DNA of 64,000 nt from Amia ocellicauda (Eukaryota; Chordata; Actinopteri; Amiiformes; Amiidae), in assembly GCF_036373705.1 (NCBI RefSeq), contig NC_089856.1, positions 30,414,298 to 30,478,297 of the forward strand, given 5' to 3'. Under the pieces are notes generated by a model. The model saw only the letters and a program-made list of their open reading frames with translations, did no database searches and was not told the DNA's origin. The position numbers and the translations under genes are program-made. Below, in pieces: positions 1-14,789 of the stretch (its first letter is position 1; each line of letters opens with the position of its first letter).

Positions 1-3000
1 ACAACTTCAAATTCCATCCCGATGTGACTTAATAATAACAGTTAGTCATCCCACAGATGCTTTCGTCCAAAACAACAGACACTACAGGGTGAAACTGCAG
101 CTGCTTTGGTCACTTACAATGAAGCTTTGGTTTTACATCTCACGCGAAGGACGGCGCACTAAGGAACCTAAGAGACTTGCTTAGGGTGAGTCAGTGTTAC
201 AAACCTGGAACCTTATGGTAAAAAAGCATTTTGCCCTTTTTCACCTGACTACCAATATCCTTTTTGATATGGTATCACCCTGTAACTGGCAGTGACCTAG
301 GCAGTATGGTACTCTAGTCACGTCCAATGAAAGGTGCATTTCCCCCGTGTTTGTACGAGGTGTTATCTCTATAATGAGTTACTCCGTTATTATCAGCTTA
401 TGAAATGCAGGGTGCAATGTTTGTGTTTATTTTTAGGATTATAAAACATAATCAGTCCATTTCCCTGTAAATGATATGAAAATAATTCTTATAATCCAGA
501 TCTTTCCAGATGCGTCTTTCCTGGAAATAACTGGGTAATGAACTTTGTATATATATATATTTTTTTTTGGTCTTTTTTCAACAGTGGACAACTTATCATT
601 AGTCCTTGGTACAGAGAATAATATTTTCTTTATATATTTGGGTTTTTTTTCCTACAGAGAAGTAACATCGCTCTCTGCATTAGTGTGAGCTGTGAGCAAT
701 GCCTTCTCAGGGCTGCACTGTGACACATTGAACTGGCTGTGTTGCTTCCCACGTCAGAGGCCTCTTAAACTCAAGCCTCAGGCCTACAGGCCCAGGCCAT
801 CAAACAGACACAAAGCCCACAGTGTGAGCCTCCCACTGGCCGGGCATCTCCTGTTGCTCTGTGGTGGGGAATTGACAAACGCCCCTGTCCCGGTCGGCTG
901 GGATTAATCAAAAGGACACATCCTGAGAAAGTAGAGGCTTTTCCAGTGAATCCATTCCCCGGGCCTTGGCTCACAGTTTCATGAGGGGTGAAGGCTGACA
1001 TTTAGCAGGGGCAAAGCTTCCCAGCTCTCTCCTGTCCATCCTGGTTGTCTTCATTTGTTTGAAAGCTATTAGAGGCTTGCTCAAGGGAGCCTGTGTGAAT
1101 GGGGCTGAGAACTTAGAGCTTCAGGCTTTGAAATCAGATCGTTCCAGGGCAGTATTCCCAGTCTTTCCCAGTGCTCTTTGAAGTTCAACTGGGAAGGCCG
1201 TTTGTCCAAGTCAGACAGGTGTCCAGGCCATGACAGGGAAGTCATTTCCAGTCCAGTCAGATACCTACCATTTCAGCCTCTGATTCAGCTGGTCAGGTAC
1301 TCCGTTATGAGCATGTTGGTCAGTCTCTCAATCCATGTCTCAGTCAGGGAGTTAGTAACCCATGGTGTCGGTCAGTGTGTCAGTGAGTCATTCACTCAGT
1401 CCAGTCCAGTGCAGTCCAGGGCAGTTCTGGTGTTGAACTCATCACCTTAAAACAGTCAACCTGGCTTTGTTCCAAAACTGCATTTCTTTCTTCCTTCAGA
1501 ACAGTGTAATGTAATACAGTTTGACAAATCAGTGATTGAGGTTTAACATTTTCCCGTTTCTAGGCTTTTACTGAAATATTTCTGGAATTTCCCCAAGTGA
1601 CAGAGTGTAATAACATGTAAAAATAATAAAGATGTATTAAAGATAGTTCAACAAACACAGAGACTCCTCTCACAGACTGATGTTGCAAAGCCCTGTGACT
1701 GAGAGGATGATTTTAAAATAGTGCAATACAATTCAAACCAAAAAAGACAAATGGAGAGATACATCCATGCATACATACATAAATTAATGTAAAAATGTAT
1801 TTGATCACATCCAGATTTGTCATGGCACGCAAATAAAATAACATATGACAGAACGTAGTTACTTATGCAAACATATCTTACAAAAAAAAACGAATTTAAC
1901 CCATGTAAGCTGCAATGGATTCTTTTTAGCACTGAGATATTCCAGTACCTGCATGAGAGTGACAAGGCGCTCAATTATCTCAATTATCAGTCGGAAATCA
2001 GGGATGCTGCAGCATTTGGGACTCGTGTGTGAAAATGCTAGACCACTTTGTGTTTTAATTTGGCAACTTCTGTTTTTATCACTGATGTTATTGTGTTAAT
2101 TTCCTCCTTCTATTTCAACTTAATTACATGTTGCCTATTAAAGTCACAAATAAGATTAGGCAATACCCTCTAACGTGCTTATTTAGCCTGTTTTTTCCAT
2201 CCCAGTAGTATAATTTGTTAGAAGACAACGCTAAAGCACCGATGGAGTTTTGACACGGGCAGTGGAGCTGTCCTTCGGTGTTTTGATTCCTCTCTCAGGT
2301 TTCAGACAGGATTATGGCTGCCCGGTTTCTCAGGCTGCTATCAGCCGATCTCTCAGGAAGACTTGCTGCTTCCAGGATAATTTCATTAGAAGTGCCACGA
2401 AAAAGGGATAATATTTTCCTTTTTGTGTTTTCGGGATGGAGTGGATGTTGTGCTTGGCCCGGGCTGCCAGGGGTGCGTGGCAGGGGGCGTTTGAACCAGG
2501 AGGAGTCTCCGAGTCGGCTGGGACACAACAGCACTGTCTCACTGGGCTCACACCTGCAAGCCACGTGGCCCTCCTGCCACTGTCAGGGTCAGGGTCTCAT
2601 TATGAGAGCTGGCCTAACAGATAGATAGATCAGATTTATAGATGCAGGCTTTATAGATGCCTGAGACAGACATGACCTCCACCCCACATAATGACAGCTC
2701 CATTCCCAAAGCTGGCTATACAGGAATATAAAGGCAGGCGTTGCTACCTTGAGAAAATACGGTGCACAAATTGCCCTGGCTCCCAGTGAATGGAAATATC
2801 TTTTGAACCTGTTAGATGTTTGTTTTTCATGTGTTTTGGCTGGGTTTGAGGTTGAACTATTGACCTGTATCCAGTATGCAGTCAGAATCACATACATTCC
2901 AGTTCTACCAGCCTGAGCTGGTATCAAAACAAAGGGGAAGAGAGAATGAAAGAGAGAAGGAGAACTGGCCCCGGAATTGTTTGGAGAACCAATCTGACTG

Positions 3001-4454
3001 TCAAGTGTAAATACTCCTAATTGAATTTGTAATAAAAATGTTCTGAAACGTTTTTCATTTTCTTTTACGAGGACCACCTTAACAACCCCTCTCCACACTG
3101 GGCTTTAATGAAGCCATGCTGCTGTTGGCCGGGGCTGAGCAGAAACCCCTCTTATGAAAACAGAGGTTTTAAAGACCTGCTGGTGTTCTCAGCGCCCAAT
3201 GCCGTAGCTCTGAAGCTCCGCAGATCCGTAATTTATTTTTCAATTAGCGTGTTCAGCCTGTGAAGCAGCTCTTAAACACTCTGCGCAGATCTGTGGGGAC
3301 ACGGCCAGATCTCTGGTTCATCAAAGGGTCATCACTCACTCCTTCCCTCCTTCCCTCTCTCTCTCTTTCTCATTCCTTCGTTCAGTCTTCAACGGCAACT
3401 CAACACAAGCTCCCCCCAGTGAATTGTCAGTTGACAGGCACACACTGCCATCTAGTGGGCCACTGTAGCTAAGACCTACAGGCCAACCAAAAGGGCCTGC
3501 TCTGAACTGGGCTTGTCTCAAACACAGGAGCCTGCTATAGGATTATTTATTAATGGACTGCGTGTGTTTAAGTACAGGTTAAGTCCTGTGAACTTATTCC
3601 AAGTTTGAACTGTGTAATTATTCTCTGTCTGGGCATGGAAAATCGCAGTCGGTGATTCTGCATCTATAGTTTATAGCTGGCAGAGCGTCTGAGTCAGGAG
3701 AGGCGGTGTCTCCGTGGCTGCTGGGTCGTGGGAGCGGCTATATTCTGAGAGCAGTTGGGTAGACTGGCTTCATCCCTGAGGTGTGCCCATACAGGGCCAG
3801 CTTAAGTGCACAGCCTTTGTCTTGGCATAGAGATACTGTGTATGCAAAAGCAGCACTAACACTACATCAAATAGGCAAAATCACAGCACCTTTTGATCAG
3901 TGCAGGAGCTGTTGTTCACACTACAGGTACTGGGCAACCCTGCCTCTTGTACTTTGAATGTAGCTATGACCACCAGTATATATTCTGATTATATAATCTC
4001 AGTAGTTTTGGTACCGTTGTGTTATACTGTCTTTGCTGCTTTATAAACTGCTGTGATAGTGGAGTTTTCCCATGCAGGAAAGCACACTTGTAAATGTCCA
4101 TAGCAGTCTTTTGTTCTGTTGCAGGCGAGCAGGGATAAACTGTAGAGCGACTACTGTAAAGCGTCGTCATCGAGGTGGTGCGGCACACGGGGACACAGGT
4201 GACAGGATAATCCAGAAGTGACCTTTCACAAGTCCAGACTCTGAGAAAGAACGGCGGGTGAGATTCCTGCGGAAATTCCTTCAGATTCCAACAGAGATTC
4301 TGAAAGCTATTTGAAAGATTATCAGGGGAAAAATAATCTGTTCCACTGTGTTATAATCCTCATGGGAAACACAAACAGATTTAATTTGTGACATGCCAAT
4401 TCCTTTTCTAATACCCTTGTAAATACTGCTGCTACGTCTTCTACTATTGCAAAT
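1..4454. other. Non-coding region, no gene seen
   Basis: No convincing exon, splice-framed open frame or conserved protein motif is visible on either strand. Open frames here are short and of simple composition. The stretch holds short homopolymer and TA runs (about 548-570), a direct-repeat-rich CAGTC segment (about 1200-1420) and one good CTCF-like site, listed separately. It could be intergenic DNA or the intron or flank of a gene outside the window. Confidence 0.6.
3444..3458 (-). promoter_or_regulatory. Candidate CTCF binding site
   Basis: Read on the minus strand, the 15 bases CCACTAGATGGCAGT match the vertebrate CTCF core consensus (CCASYAGRKGGCAS) at every core position. CTCF organises chromatin loops and insulators. 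Only the motif is seen; occupancy is inference. Confidence 0.5.
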
Positions 4455-4492
4455 AACAACAACAACAACAACAACAATAATAATAATAATAT
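4455..4492. repeat. Compound (AAC)n(AAT)n microsatellite
   Basis: About eight AAC units run directly into about five AAT units. It is non-coding; the open frames across it are poly-Val/Ile artefacts. Confidence 0.9.
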
Positions 4493-7393
4493 TGGATTCT
4501 AAACAATTCTCTAAATATTGCAATTTGCAGGATTAATAAAAGGGCAATAACAATGTAAATGGCTGACACAGGTTTCCGAAAACTGCACAATACAAGCAGC
4601 CCTTTAGAGATCATGGGTTTATTATTCTTTACCCTAAAAGAACAGAATAAATGTGAATAAATGTGCCATCCTGTCATTGATTTCTGGTTCGGCATAAATC
4701 CGCTTTCACAGTGGTTATAACAATAATGCCAAATTAAAAAGAACCCATTAGAAACGGCAGATTAATGAAGAAACAGATCCAGGGATACTGCAGCTGGGAA
4801 CCAAAAAGAAATGCTGAGATCTGCGCCGCTAATCTCTAGTCACCATGACATCATCTGTACCAAGACAAAGCAGCTCAGTGGCGCAGCCCTGCCTTGTTAA
4901 GGACAACGGCCTTAAAAATGTAAACGCACAAATGTTAACTCTGAAAAAGGTTGTTTTTTGGTTTATTTTGCACATGCTGCTTTCTTCAGTCTGGCGCCTT
5001 GTGTGTGCGTCCATGTGTCTGTCTCTCTGTGGTCTGTCCTCTGTTGAGACAGATTGAAACTGGTCCCTGCAGGCTTAGCAAGAGATAGAGGAGTCACGAT
5101 ACATCTCTCCCCACTGATTGTCAGCTGCGATCAAAATCTCTCCATTTATTTGTTGGGTTTGCTTTTGTTTGTCTCGTGTCGTCGGTGCAGGAGGACTATG
5201 CGGGGGTGGGGGGGGGGTTAGATTCAGAGCTGTATTCTGGAATCTGCGCCCTCTTTTCCTCAGAGGCACTTAGCACACGCAGCAGGCTCCAGGGCAATGG
5301 GCCTTCCCAATTTCAGTATGGATTATTAATGCCCTGCGAGAGTGGAAAGCAGTGTAAGTCATTTGTCAGTGTTTATCAAGCCCCTATCACTGGATTCACA
5401 TCCTTCCCTACGTTTCCACACGTGTTTACCAAGCCTACGAGGCTCAGCAACCCCATTATGGTGGTGGTGAAAGACCACTTCGCCTGCCAATTTGACTCCC
5501 ATCTCGCCGTTAAATAGCCGTAATCAAGAATAATGGGGCCAGTGGAGTGCTGAGTTTGGTCATTCATAAACCCCACACAGGGTTCTACTGCCATGTTGTG
5601 CCACACAGTTGTGCCACCGAACCATTTGCAGAATGCAAAGATAATGGCGTTGTGGGGATTGGTGTTTTTTTTTTGTCAGACATGTTCCTTCGTGTCTGAC
5701 AGATCATGGGTGTGACTCTCCAGTGCGCCACAAAGGAGCGCAGATGGTGTAATATATAGGGCACTGGGTCTCAGTGTGCTGATATCAACACAGATGTTTC
5801 ATTTTATTTCGTATCATAATGGCTTGTTATTATGGCTCCGGCCCTGAGAGTTTACCACCTGCGGCATATTGCTTCTCTTTTATCTGGAGACAGAGGCAGG
5901 GTCGAAAGTTCATTTTTTGGCACCGCCTGCTTTTGAAGTCCTGAGGTTGGGTGTGTTGTGCGCTAAAAGCCTTTGAAACAAATACAAGTAGAGCAGCCTC
6001 ATTGTGAATGGTTTCAGGGGGATGTTAAGACTTGGTTAAGATGTTTAATTTGGCTGGTTCAGTTTGAACACACAAAAGTTGTGAATCTGACATAGTTAAT
6101 CACCACATTAGCATTTAGGGCTAAAGTTTAAATATTAATGTATTTGAGTACAGTCTGTCTAGAAATAGCACAAAACATCCCTTCTGGGCTTGGAGAGTAG
6201 CACACAGGAAGACAGACACAGAGAGACGCTCACACACCCCTCACCAGCATGACAGCTGTCCTAGTAAATGAAGGACATACTGCGCTGCCACCAATGTACT
6301 TATTTGTGTCTCTAGCGTATTCAAAAGTACACCGTTATGTGTTAAAGGGCTGAAAGATAGTCATTATAAAAATATTTGTCATTCGTGAAAAAGGGCAAAT
6401 CCAGATCTCCTGTATATGATTTATTGTTTTAAAATAATATACTGGATTGGCAGCAATTAAGAGAGTGCAGGCAACCCTCGGCCTAAATAAATACCACAAT
6501 CATTTTAATAGTTGGTCAGAGGGATACTGTGCCTTTCCCCCACAGCACAGAATCTAAACATGTGAGAATTTGGTTTCTGCAATTTCTTCCTGATTATCAA
6601 TTCCAGTGCATCACCGAGGTGGTCTGTGGGATTGAGGTCAAGACTGGGCGTGTCTAAAAATGTTTTGAACACCATTCCCGCTTTGAAATTGTGTATCTAC
6701 ACATCTTTGAGATGTTGGTAGATGTTCGGGACATCGCCATAACAATTCCTTCAACTCTGCAGGCAGGAGGCAGTGGAGATTTAAACACAGCTCGGGGGTG
6801 GGTGAAGGGGAGGCAAGGAGAAAAGCAGAGGAAGAGGGGAGCGGGAGATCTGGAAAGCTTTTCGCTATTATGTCAGGGCAGGACCTCCAGCGATTCCGAC
6901 CTGTACCTCCTCCGGGGGTGTGCGCATGAGTGGGCACGTTAACCAGCCACTCAGCTGGAAGGGTTTAACTGGGTTGGCAGGGCAGCAGTGGCCGTGTTTA
7001 CATTGCTGTTTTAATTGCATTGCTGAAAGACACGGGCTCATCCGTGTTTGTTTACAGGGGAGCCCAGCTCAGGGGCCCAGCGGGGCTGTCCAGCGATGTG
7101 GGGGTGAGGGGGGCGGACTGACATGCACACAATCAGGGCAGACAGAGGGACACTCTGGGGCTGCTGTACTCTCCCTGCCCACTTCAGCACCAGTCTGACT
7201 CAAGCCACACTTGGCAAGATAAAGAAGTGGAGCAAGGAAGTGGTAATATATAGGCCATATAGTATATATAGAACAGTGCTCAACAAAATATTGAAACTAA
7301 TAAGATGCTGTGCTTAGAAAAACGAACTGCACTATTGCTTTAGTACAATCTGCAAATAGCAACACAATAAAGTGAATAAATAACTTATTATAT

Positions 7394-7395
<2 letters not shown>
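4493..7395. other. Non-coding region, no gene seen
   Basis: No supportable exon on either strand. The segment has slightly higher GC than the flanking desert between about 6750 and 7200, and holds scattered short open frames without recognisable domains. Confidence 0.6.

Positions 7396-7485
<90 letters not shown>
7396..7485. repeat. (TTA)n microsatellite
   Basis: About thirty TTA units, with one ATTTTTA-type interruption near 7438. It is the first of a cluster of long trinucleotide arrays between 7.4 and 9.7 kb. Confidence 0.95.
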
Positions 7486-7602
7486 GGCAAGATCTTGTAA
7501 AAATACAAATTAATACTTTACTGATTCCTGTATAAATTAGAACATTAACATTAATAATAGTAGTAGTAGTACTATTGGCTACTACAAAAAAAACAATAGC
7601 AG

Positions 7603-7603
<1 letters not shown>

Positions 7604-7656
<53 letters not shown>
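7604..7656. repeat. (AAT)n microsatellite, inverted relative to the previous array
   Basis: About seventeen AAT units. This is the reverse complement of the TTA array 118 bases upstream, so the two could pair into a long A/T hairpin. Confidence 0.95.
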
Positions 7657-8052
7657 CAAATATTATTTGTTTATCTCACACACTTGATATGCGGTTTGCA
7701 GAGAGAGCCATACGCAAAGATATGCTGTCCTCATTAGCCTATTAATTACATTATCTTGCAATACACTACTGCCTAATAAGAATTATTAGATCTCAAGAAA
7801 TACAATTTTGAAATCAAATAAGATAGCTTATAATAATGATAATAATAATAATTACTGTTATGATTATTATAAATATTTTTGTTGTACACACACATTATTT
7901 CGTGTGTCATATCAAACGAGGATATATTTTTATTATTTATTATTTTTATCATGTATTACTTATTTTTAAGATTTAGACATTATATGTATTAACCAATTTA
8001 TTTAATCTGATAATCTACTTACAAAATATTACAATTGATTTGTAAACAGTGC

Positions 8053-8054
<2 letters not shown>

Positions 8055-8105
<51 letters not shown>

Positions 8106-8106
8106 G
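8055..8106. repeat. (ATT)n microsatellite
   Basis: About seventeen uninterrupted ATT units within AT-rich non-coding DNA. Confidence 0.95.
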
Positions 8107-8897
8107 TAACAGTGGTAATATAAATCGTAGTAGTTATTTTAGTAAAATGTATTGAGTGATGGATCTGGACCTGTCCTTACAGTTCGCCCATCATTTCCAA
8201 CAGTAAATTATTCAAACTGTAGTAGGTGTTAGGAGCTCCAGCAATTTGGTTTCACTTGATACATGTTCGTTTTCCATATATATTTAATGAGGGTTATACA
8301 GTGCAAACAGGTTATATGAGCTTAAGAGGTCAGATCACAAATCGTGTTACATTTGTTTAAAGTATCTCATAATATTTAATTATCTTAAATGTGTCTCCGT
8401 CCAGTAAAAGATGCATTTTAGAAGAGCATTTATTTGTTAATACAGTGCTGCGTCTCTCTTAACATTAATGTCTCTTTTCAGTCTGCTTTTCATTTCATTC
8501 TTATTTTAAGATTAAAGGTGTAAGGAAGGTATTTCTAAACGTGATCTAAAACATCTTTACACTGAAAAGTAATTTGGTCTAAAGTATCTGAAAACGAGAA
8601 TCAAAATATATGCATTGTAGGCCTTGAACAAATATGAGATAATCGAATTAATTAACTTTTCAGTGTTGAGTTTTAATTGTTTTATGTATTAATTATCTGC
8701 AATTGTTGTAGATTAATTTTGTTTTTATTTTGTTATTCTGTTAAATGTATTTTGTTGTTTTATGATACTATTATTATTTATTGAAAACGAATATATACAC
8801 AAAGAATATATATATATATAGATATATAGATATAGATATAGATTAATTTATTTAAAATATATAGGCCTACTTTTAAGCATATATTTTATATCTGTAT

Positions 8898-8947
<50 letters not shown>
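8898..8947. repeat. (TAG)n microsatellite interrupted by a small transposon-like element
   Basis: About sixteen TAG units stop at 8947, where a 207-base inverted-repeat element begins. A few more TAG units continue after it (9155-9164), so the element appears to have landed inside the array. Confidence 0.9.
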
Positions 8948-9154
8948 CACTCTTAGAACTAATGTGTTAAATTTAACACACTGTGTGTGTTAAAATTCAC
9001 CAAACCACAAAACAATAGTCTGTGTGGGCAAAACACATTATTGTGTAAAAAAATCACATTATTGTGTTGTACTTTGATAAATGGTCTCACAAAGTTGTGT
9101 TGTCCTTGAACAAACACAGAGCATGCTAAATGTAACACATTAGTTCTAAGAGTG
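8948..9154. mobile_element. Short inverted-repeat (MITE-like) element
   Basis: The ends are inverted copies of each other. The left end begins CACTCTTAGAACTAATGTGT and the right end reads the same on the minus strand, with about 24 of 25 terminal bases matching. The interior is 150 bases, AT-rich and non-coding. Flanking TAG repeats hide the target-site duplication, so the superfamily cannot be assigned. The 73-residue open frame on the minus strand across it has no known domain. Confidence 0.75.
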
Positions 9155-9617
9155 TAGTAGTAGTATATATTAATATTCACATGTTTGCATTACGTTTATA
9201 AGGTCTGGAAGCTGCATAGATTTGGATAATTATTAAAATTAAACAGTCGGAAGCACTTTGAGTGTGTCAGGATAGGTGATGCCGTCATTATTAAGTTAGA
9301 TATCCATCTCCAGTAAGGTATGAGAGGGTGTAGATGAACATGTTTTCCAGTCTCACGGACTACAGACCTGTAACCTGACGCGTCGTACTGTGATCTCTCC
9401 ATCGGAGTGAATTCGGTTCTGTTTTTATATGGATATATAGACACTGTGTGAATAATCCCAAAACATAGATAAAGCAATTGGGAGATGCCATATGTATCGC
9501 ACGCCACACTCACAAGGGCTTTCCTTCTCTTTGAAACATGCAGAATCAAAGGAGCATCGCTTAGCATTTTGGTTTTCAAACTTCAAACAGTCATATAACC
9601 TGATATATTATGTATAG

Positions 9618-9691
<74 letters not shown>
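9618..9691. repeat. (TTA)n microsatellite
   Basis: About twenty-four TTA units, the last large array of the 7.4-9.7 kb cluster. Confidence 0.95.
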
Positions 9692-12600
9692 GGTGTTTTT
9701 TTGTTTGTTTGTTTTTTATCAGTGATGTTTGAACTGTGGATGGGAGACTACAGTGCTTGATACAATGTCAGGAAATTAGTAATTAGTATTTTATTCCCCT
9801 GTGTGGCTCAGCTCTCTTGTAAAATTGCACTTATATAACGTTTTCGTCAGATTGTTGAATTTGCATTGTTAGTACTCGTGTTGTTTATTTTAATTTCCCC
9901 TATGCCCCCTTCCCCTTAGCTTTTAACTATGACTTCACACTTTGTCTGCACATATTAGCGATTACAATCTAGGATGTGGGACTTTTATTTTGAATTTACT
10001 GTATATTTTCCTATACAATTTTGAACTTGTAATTGTATTATGTTTTGAACTGTACTGTATTATTGCACTTTTGTATTACTGTAGTCATGGATAATGGAGT
10101 CTGCTAAGAAATAAATACATAAATAAAGTTCCCTTTGATGTAATTAATAATTTTCTGTATTAATTCAGGCATTCTTGAGAAGAGGGACACAGCAGATTTT
10201 TTGTTCACTATTTCTTTTTTTATGTAAGGTAAATGATAAACAGATTTTTTTGATAGATAAGATTATGAGCTACCAATTGAGCATAAGGAACAACCCCCTT
10301 GTTCCCTGACTTTTGCATTTTTTTGTTAAGAGCTCTTTTTGTAATTGAGGTCCAATATTTTGTCAACTCCGTCAGACACTATCAAACTACATTGTATTCT
10401 GATATAAACAACCTAAGAGAAGTTTAATTGATTGAAATATTTGATTATGTTTGGAAATATGTGATCAAAGTGTGTTGTATACATTTTTGTTTACCTATAC
10501 TTACATTAAATCCTCTATCACCAATTGGTGTTGAAAGCCTACTCTCTTTTTAGATTAATTACAAAGAAAATAAAACCACTTTAAAAACAAAGGAAAAGCA
10601 CTGGATGTTAAAGAACAAGTATTTTGGATATCAAACCTGTTTCTGGGAAAAAATCTTAATGTATTTTCCATATTATTCATTTACAAATCAATCTGAGGGA
10701 GTTGAAATCAGAGCACATGAACAAGTTATCCAATCTTGCACATAACTTTTTCTATTAAATTTCAAATTATATTTTCAATGCTAATTACTTTAATTGATTC
10801 AGGAAAAATATGCAACTTATAATTTAGAAACATTTGATCCTTACAACTGATATAACTGAGAGGGAAATAATGTGTTAGTATAGCAGTCAACTCCGTCAGA
10901 CAAAAAAATTGACAAAACACATTTTACCTCTTAACAAAGCAGAACAGGGAGCAACCATTTAGATTTTTTCAGTCTGCAAACTGGAACTACACCCTAATCA
11001 AAATAAACATATTTTGTTCATCAATAAATATCAAATCTTAATGGTTATGACTGACGGAGTTGACAGCTTATGGTTGTGACCATGTGGAAATCATTATATT
11101 TTGTTGAAATTGTCAAAAAAAAATTACTCTTACCAGACCATCTGCAGTTCTTTTGCACTCAAAGGCAACAGGAAATGTGAATGTGGTCCTAAGAACATAA
11201 CTGTCTATGAATGTCCCTGATATATAACCTTTTTTTGACACAAACACTGTAACTTTTTGTTGGAGGCCTTGCTTGAGCATGAATTAGATTCTTTGTCACA
11301 CATTACTATGGCCATGTTTTTAACAAGGCTAACTTTCAGTAATTATGACTTTTGGAGAGATTTAAGAAATGTTAACCCTTTTTTGAAATGCCTTGATTTG
11401 AGGTCTGTTGTGTTGTACAGGGGATTTCTTGGGAGACACAACAGTTTAATAGGGAATTTCTTAAAAATATTTCCATAATAACCTGATAAGTTGTAAGCAT
11501 ATATGCATGTGACTTAAAGTAAAGATTTGATCACATTTTCCAATTTCTAATTTATTTGTTACTTTAAATAACATAATATGGTATGGCTGGATGAGTTTTG
11601 TCCCAATTCTTAAGAATGCCTGTATTATTAGTAGTATTTATTTATTTATTTATGTATGTTTTTAATAAGCCAACTCAACAATTATGAAACTGATCTAGTC
11701 TGGACTGCACTGCAATTAATTGTGGTCAGTGCAGACAGATCACAGGGCAGCCGGAGGAGCAGCAGACAAGTGAGGAAGTGTGCCAGCCTGCTGTCAGACA
11801 CTCTGGCATGTTTAATGAGCTTCGGCTTGTTTTTTGGTGCTGTGGTTCTTCAGTGAAACACTGTATCTTGTTACAAGTGGATATCACCTAAACGCTTAAT
11901 CTGAAAGGAATGTGAACATACCAAGTTCCTTCCATTTCTGGCAATCTATATGTATGTATTGATTAATTGATTGTTTAACAGATTGAGGACTCCCGGTCTG
12001 ATTATGACCTGTGAAGACCAGTTGCAGATTTCCAGAAGGGAAGAGAAGGTCATGATGCAGGAGGAGGAAGAGGGGGGTGATGGGTAAGTGTCTGTGCTGA
12101 AGCTGGGTTAGCCCTTTGAGGGGGGGGTTCCTATTCATGTCGGTTCGTTCACTGCCAGTGAGGTTCAAGAGTTCAACACAGCGGGGGGCTCCCCAATGCC
12201 TCTCCAGTCTTGCCCACCAGGATTACTAATTGGATTTAATGAGCGATTTAACAACACTGCAAGCTTAGATCAAATCAAACTGCTACTGTCCCCAACACTT
12301 AATCCCAGACCAGCGATTCTTGACACAAACACTTCCCAAGACTTCCCCCAAGAGCTCCACTAAAACCCCCTTTTCTCTCTCCCTCTTTCTTTGGTCTGGC
12401 CGTCTATCTGCCTCTTTGTTTGTGTCAATTTCAAATAACGGGCACAAATGCATAATAAATCGCCATTCTTACTGAATACCAATCCTTGACATGTTACTAT
12501 ACCTGCTGGTCTCAGCTCCCTTGTTTGTACTTAATTATTTCCAGGACACTGTTCTCCCTGCAGCCGGAGGACAGGGTCACACTCTACAGCACACTGAACA

Positions 12601-14789
12601 GGCGGTTGGCCGTCATATTGCAGGTCACATTTCAGCAATGGCCTTTCCACAGCAGGTGCAAAAGGATTAGGGTTTAATTTCATGGGCCCTGTTAATTATG
12701 TGCAATGTGAGGAATCCTTGGCCCTTCGTTAACACCGAGGTACTCAGAACACATAACAGATTTCGGTGAATGACATGCATGCAGATGATGCGAGTGAATT
12801 GGAAAGCTCATTATCGTTTTTTTATTAAAAAAAAAAAAAAAAAAAGCTGTAAATTTCCCAAATATTTCCAGGGTCATTATTGCTGCTTCAGTGTTTTTTG
12901 TTGTGGGCACAAGATTGTTAGTTGAAAAGAATGAGATCCAGTTTTAATTATTAAAGTCCCTGGTAATCATAGGTGTTTGCAGTTAGTGGTAAATATTTCA
13001 TTAGCCAGCTAGAAGCCCAGGCCTTAGTGCAGCTCTCCGTGAGTGCGGGAGGCTGGGTGTGTTTGTGAGCGTGTCAGTGTGCACTGGCACCATGTGAAGA
13101 ATTCTGTGTTTAGCTGTGTATGCACAGACATGATGTCACCAAACACAATGGGACAAGCCTCACTCTGTTAATACTGTTTTTGCACAAAAGGTCATATGTC
13201 ATATAGAAGCTGTTATATTTTTGAAGCACCGTGACAGTACGTATAGCAATATATTTTGGCTAGCTGTGCATCACATGCATGGGTGGAATTTTATCATGAG
13301 GGCCAGTACATCTACCAACACATTAACACCATGTCACAAAGATGGGACTGGAACACAGTGGTTGTAGGAGAACAGTGTTGAAGGCATGGGCTGGCCTGCC
13401 ATCAGTCACGAGGAACACATCTAGGATGAACTGAAATGGAAAATCAGGTAGAGACCGCAGAGACAGGCATAGATGGACAAGGGAGAATCGGCACATTATA
13501 TTTTTCTATGTATATTTTATTATAGTCTGTGAAAGAAGGTTTTATGAAGAAATATTTTCATTTAAGATTTACATAAGCTGTTTCAATTCCCAAAGCAGCT
13601 TTATTAATGAATTAGTGGAGGAAAGGCGAGGAGGGATTTTATAAACATTCTAATACAGCAACAAGTCTTTAAACTTTTGACCCTTCTCGCTCTCTCTCTC
13701 TCACTTTATCTATATATATATATATATGGAGAGAGAGAGAGAGGGGCATATTCCTGCACATCTATATCTGTGCAGGAAGGAGGAGACGCATTCTATCCCA
13801 GCAATTAAGAGATGCTCTCCCCCTCTATCCCTCCCTCCCTCCCTGATGCCCTCACGGTTCAGCAGCAGGCCAGTGGGTCATGCCATGCATTTGATTTTCA
13901 CACTGTTTTCATCCAAATGCCACATCAAGTTAATCGGGGTTAACAAGCGCAGTGCTCGCTGAGCAGAGCTCGGATCAGCTTAGACGATCCCAACGCAAAT
14001 GACACAGATGGGATGGTAATCTGGCTGCTGTCCTACTAGGAGGCAGAAGAGTGGGAGAGAAGGAAGGAATGGGGGGGTAGCAGGGGAGCCGACCTCAGAG
14101 CTCCCCCTGCCACTCGGCTGTGCCAGCTGAGGTACCCCCACAGCCCTCCACCATCAACTGCCGTCGTTTCGGGGATCCTTCTGCAGTCAAAGCAGTCAAA
14201 GGCAGAGAATGTAATTCTGCATTTTCAGCCTGTTCCACACAGTGCCTTGTTTGTTCCTGGCAGTCACTGCCCTGGACTGAAACTACCAGACTATTAATGA
14301 CACAAATCAAACTCCTGCACTGAGACCACACATTAACAAGATGATTTAAAAAGATGTTTTGCTCCAGTGAAAAATGTGTTCCACATTTATTTTCTCACAG
14401 CTTTGGCAGTTTCTCTTGGCCTCCCCACACCTCACTCCCTTTCCCTGTGCTAAAACCTCGCTATTTATTATTAAATCTTGACAGTGCTGCTCCGTGATCT
14501 GTGACACTCGGGTTGTGCTGTCACCAGCGTAACAGGGCTTTTACTGCTCCTCACTTGGCTTTTATGGGGCTTTTACAGTCAGTTCACTTCACGTACACTG
14601 GTGTTCAGGGCAGAAAGATTATGCAAAGACTTTCTTTTGTGTTTTTTTTAGTTTTGTTTTAGTTTTAATACCAAGTAAAATGAAAAGATCCAGTAAAGCA
14701 GTGCACATTAATAGCGAATGACAGCGCTGGGCTGTGTAGAAACCCACAGCTGCATATTCGGAGTGTCAGGAGGGCAGATCAGCCTCGCT
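9692..14789. other. Non-coding region with an unclassified repeat
   Basis: No supportable exon was found. The part from about 10270 to 11070 carries three copies of a 14-15 base motif and looks like an old repeat of unknown family. Poly-A (12826-12845) and TA/GA runs (13711-13742) also occur. The open frame at 11257-11478 lacks any recognisable domain. Confidence 0.55.
10270..11070. repeat. Unclassified repeat marked by copies of GTCAACTCCGTCAG
   Basis: GTCAACTCCGTCAG occurs in direct orientation at about 10362 and 10886, and inverted at 11051-11064. Around them, further similarity (CTCTTAACAAA followed by CAGGGA) appears in inverted arrangement, near 10300-10335 on the minus strand and 10925-10955 on the plus strand. 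This points to a degraded element with internal inverted copies. I do not recognise the family and see no transposase. Confidence 0.4.
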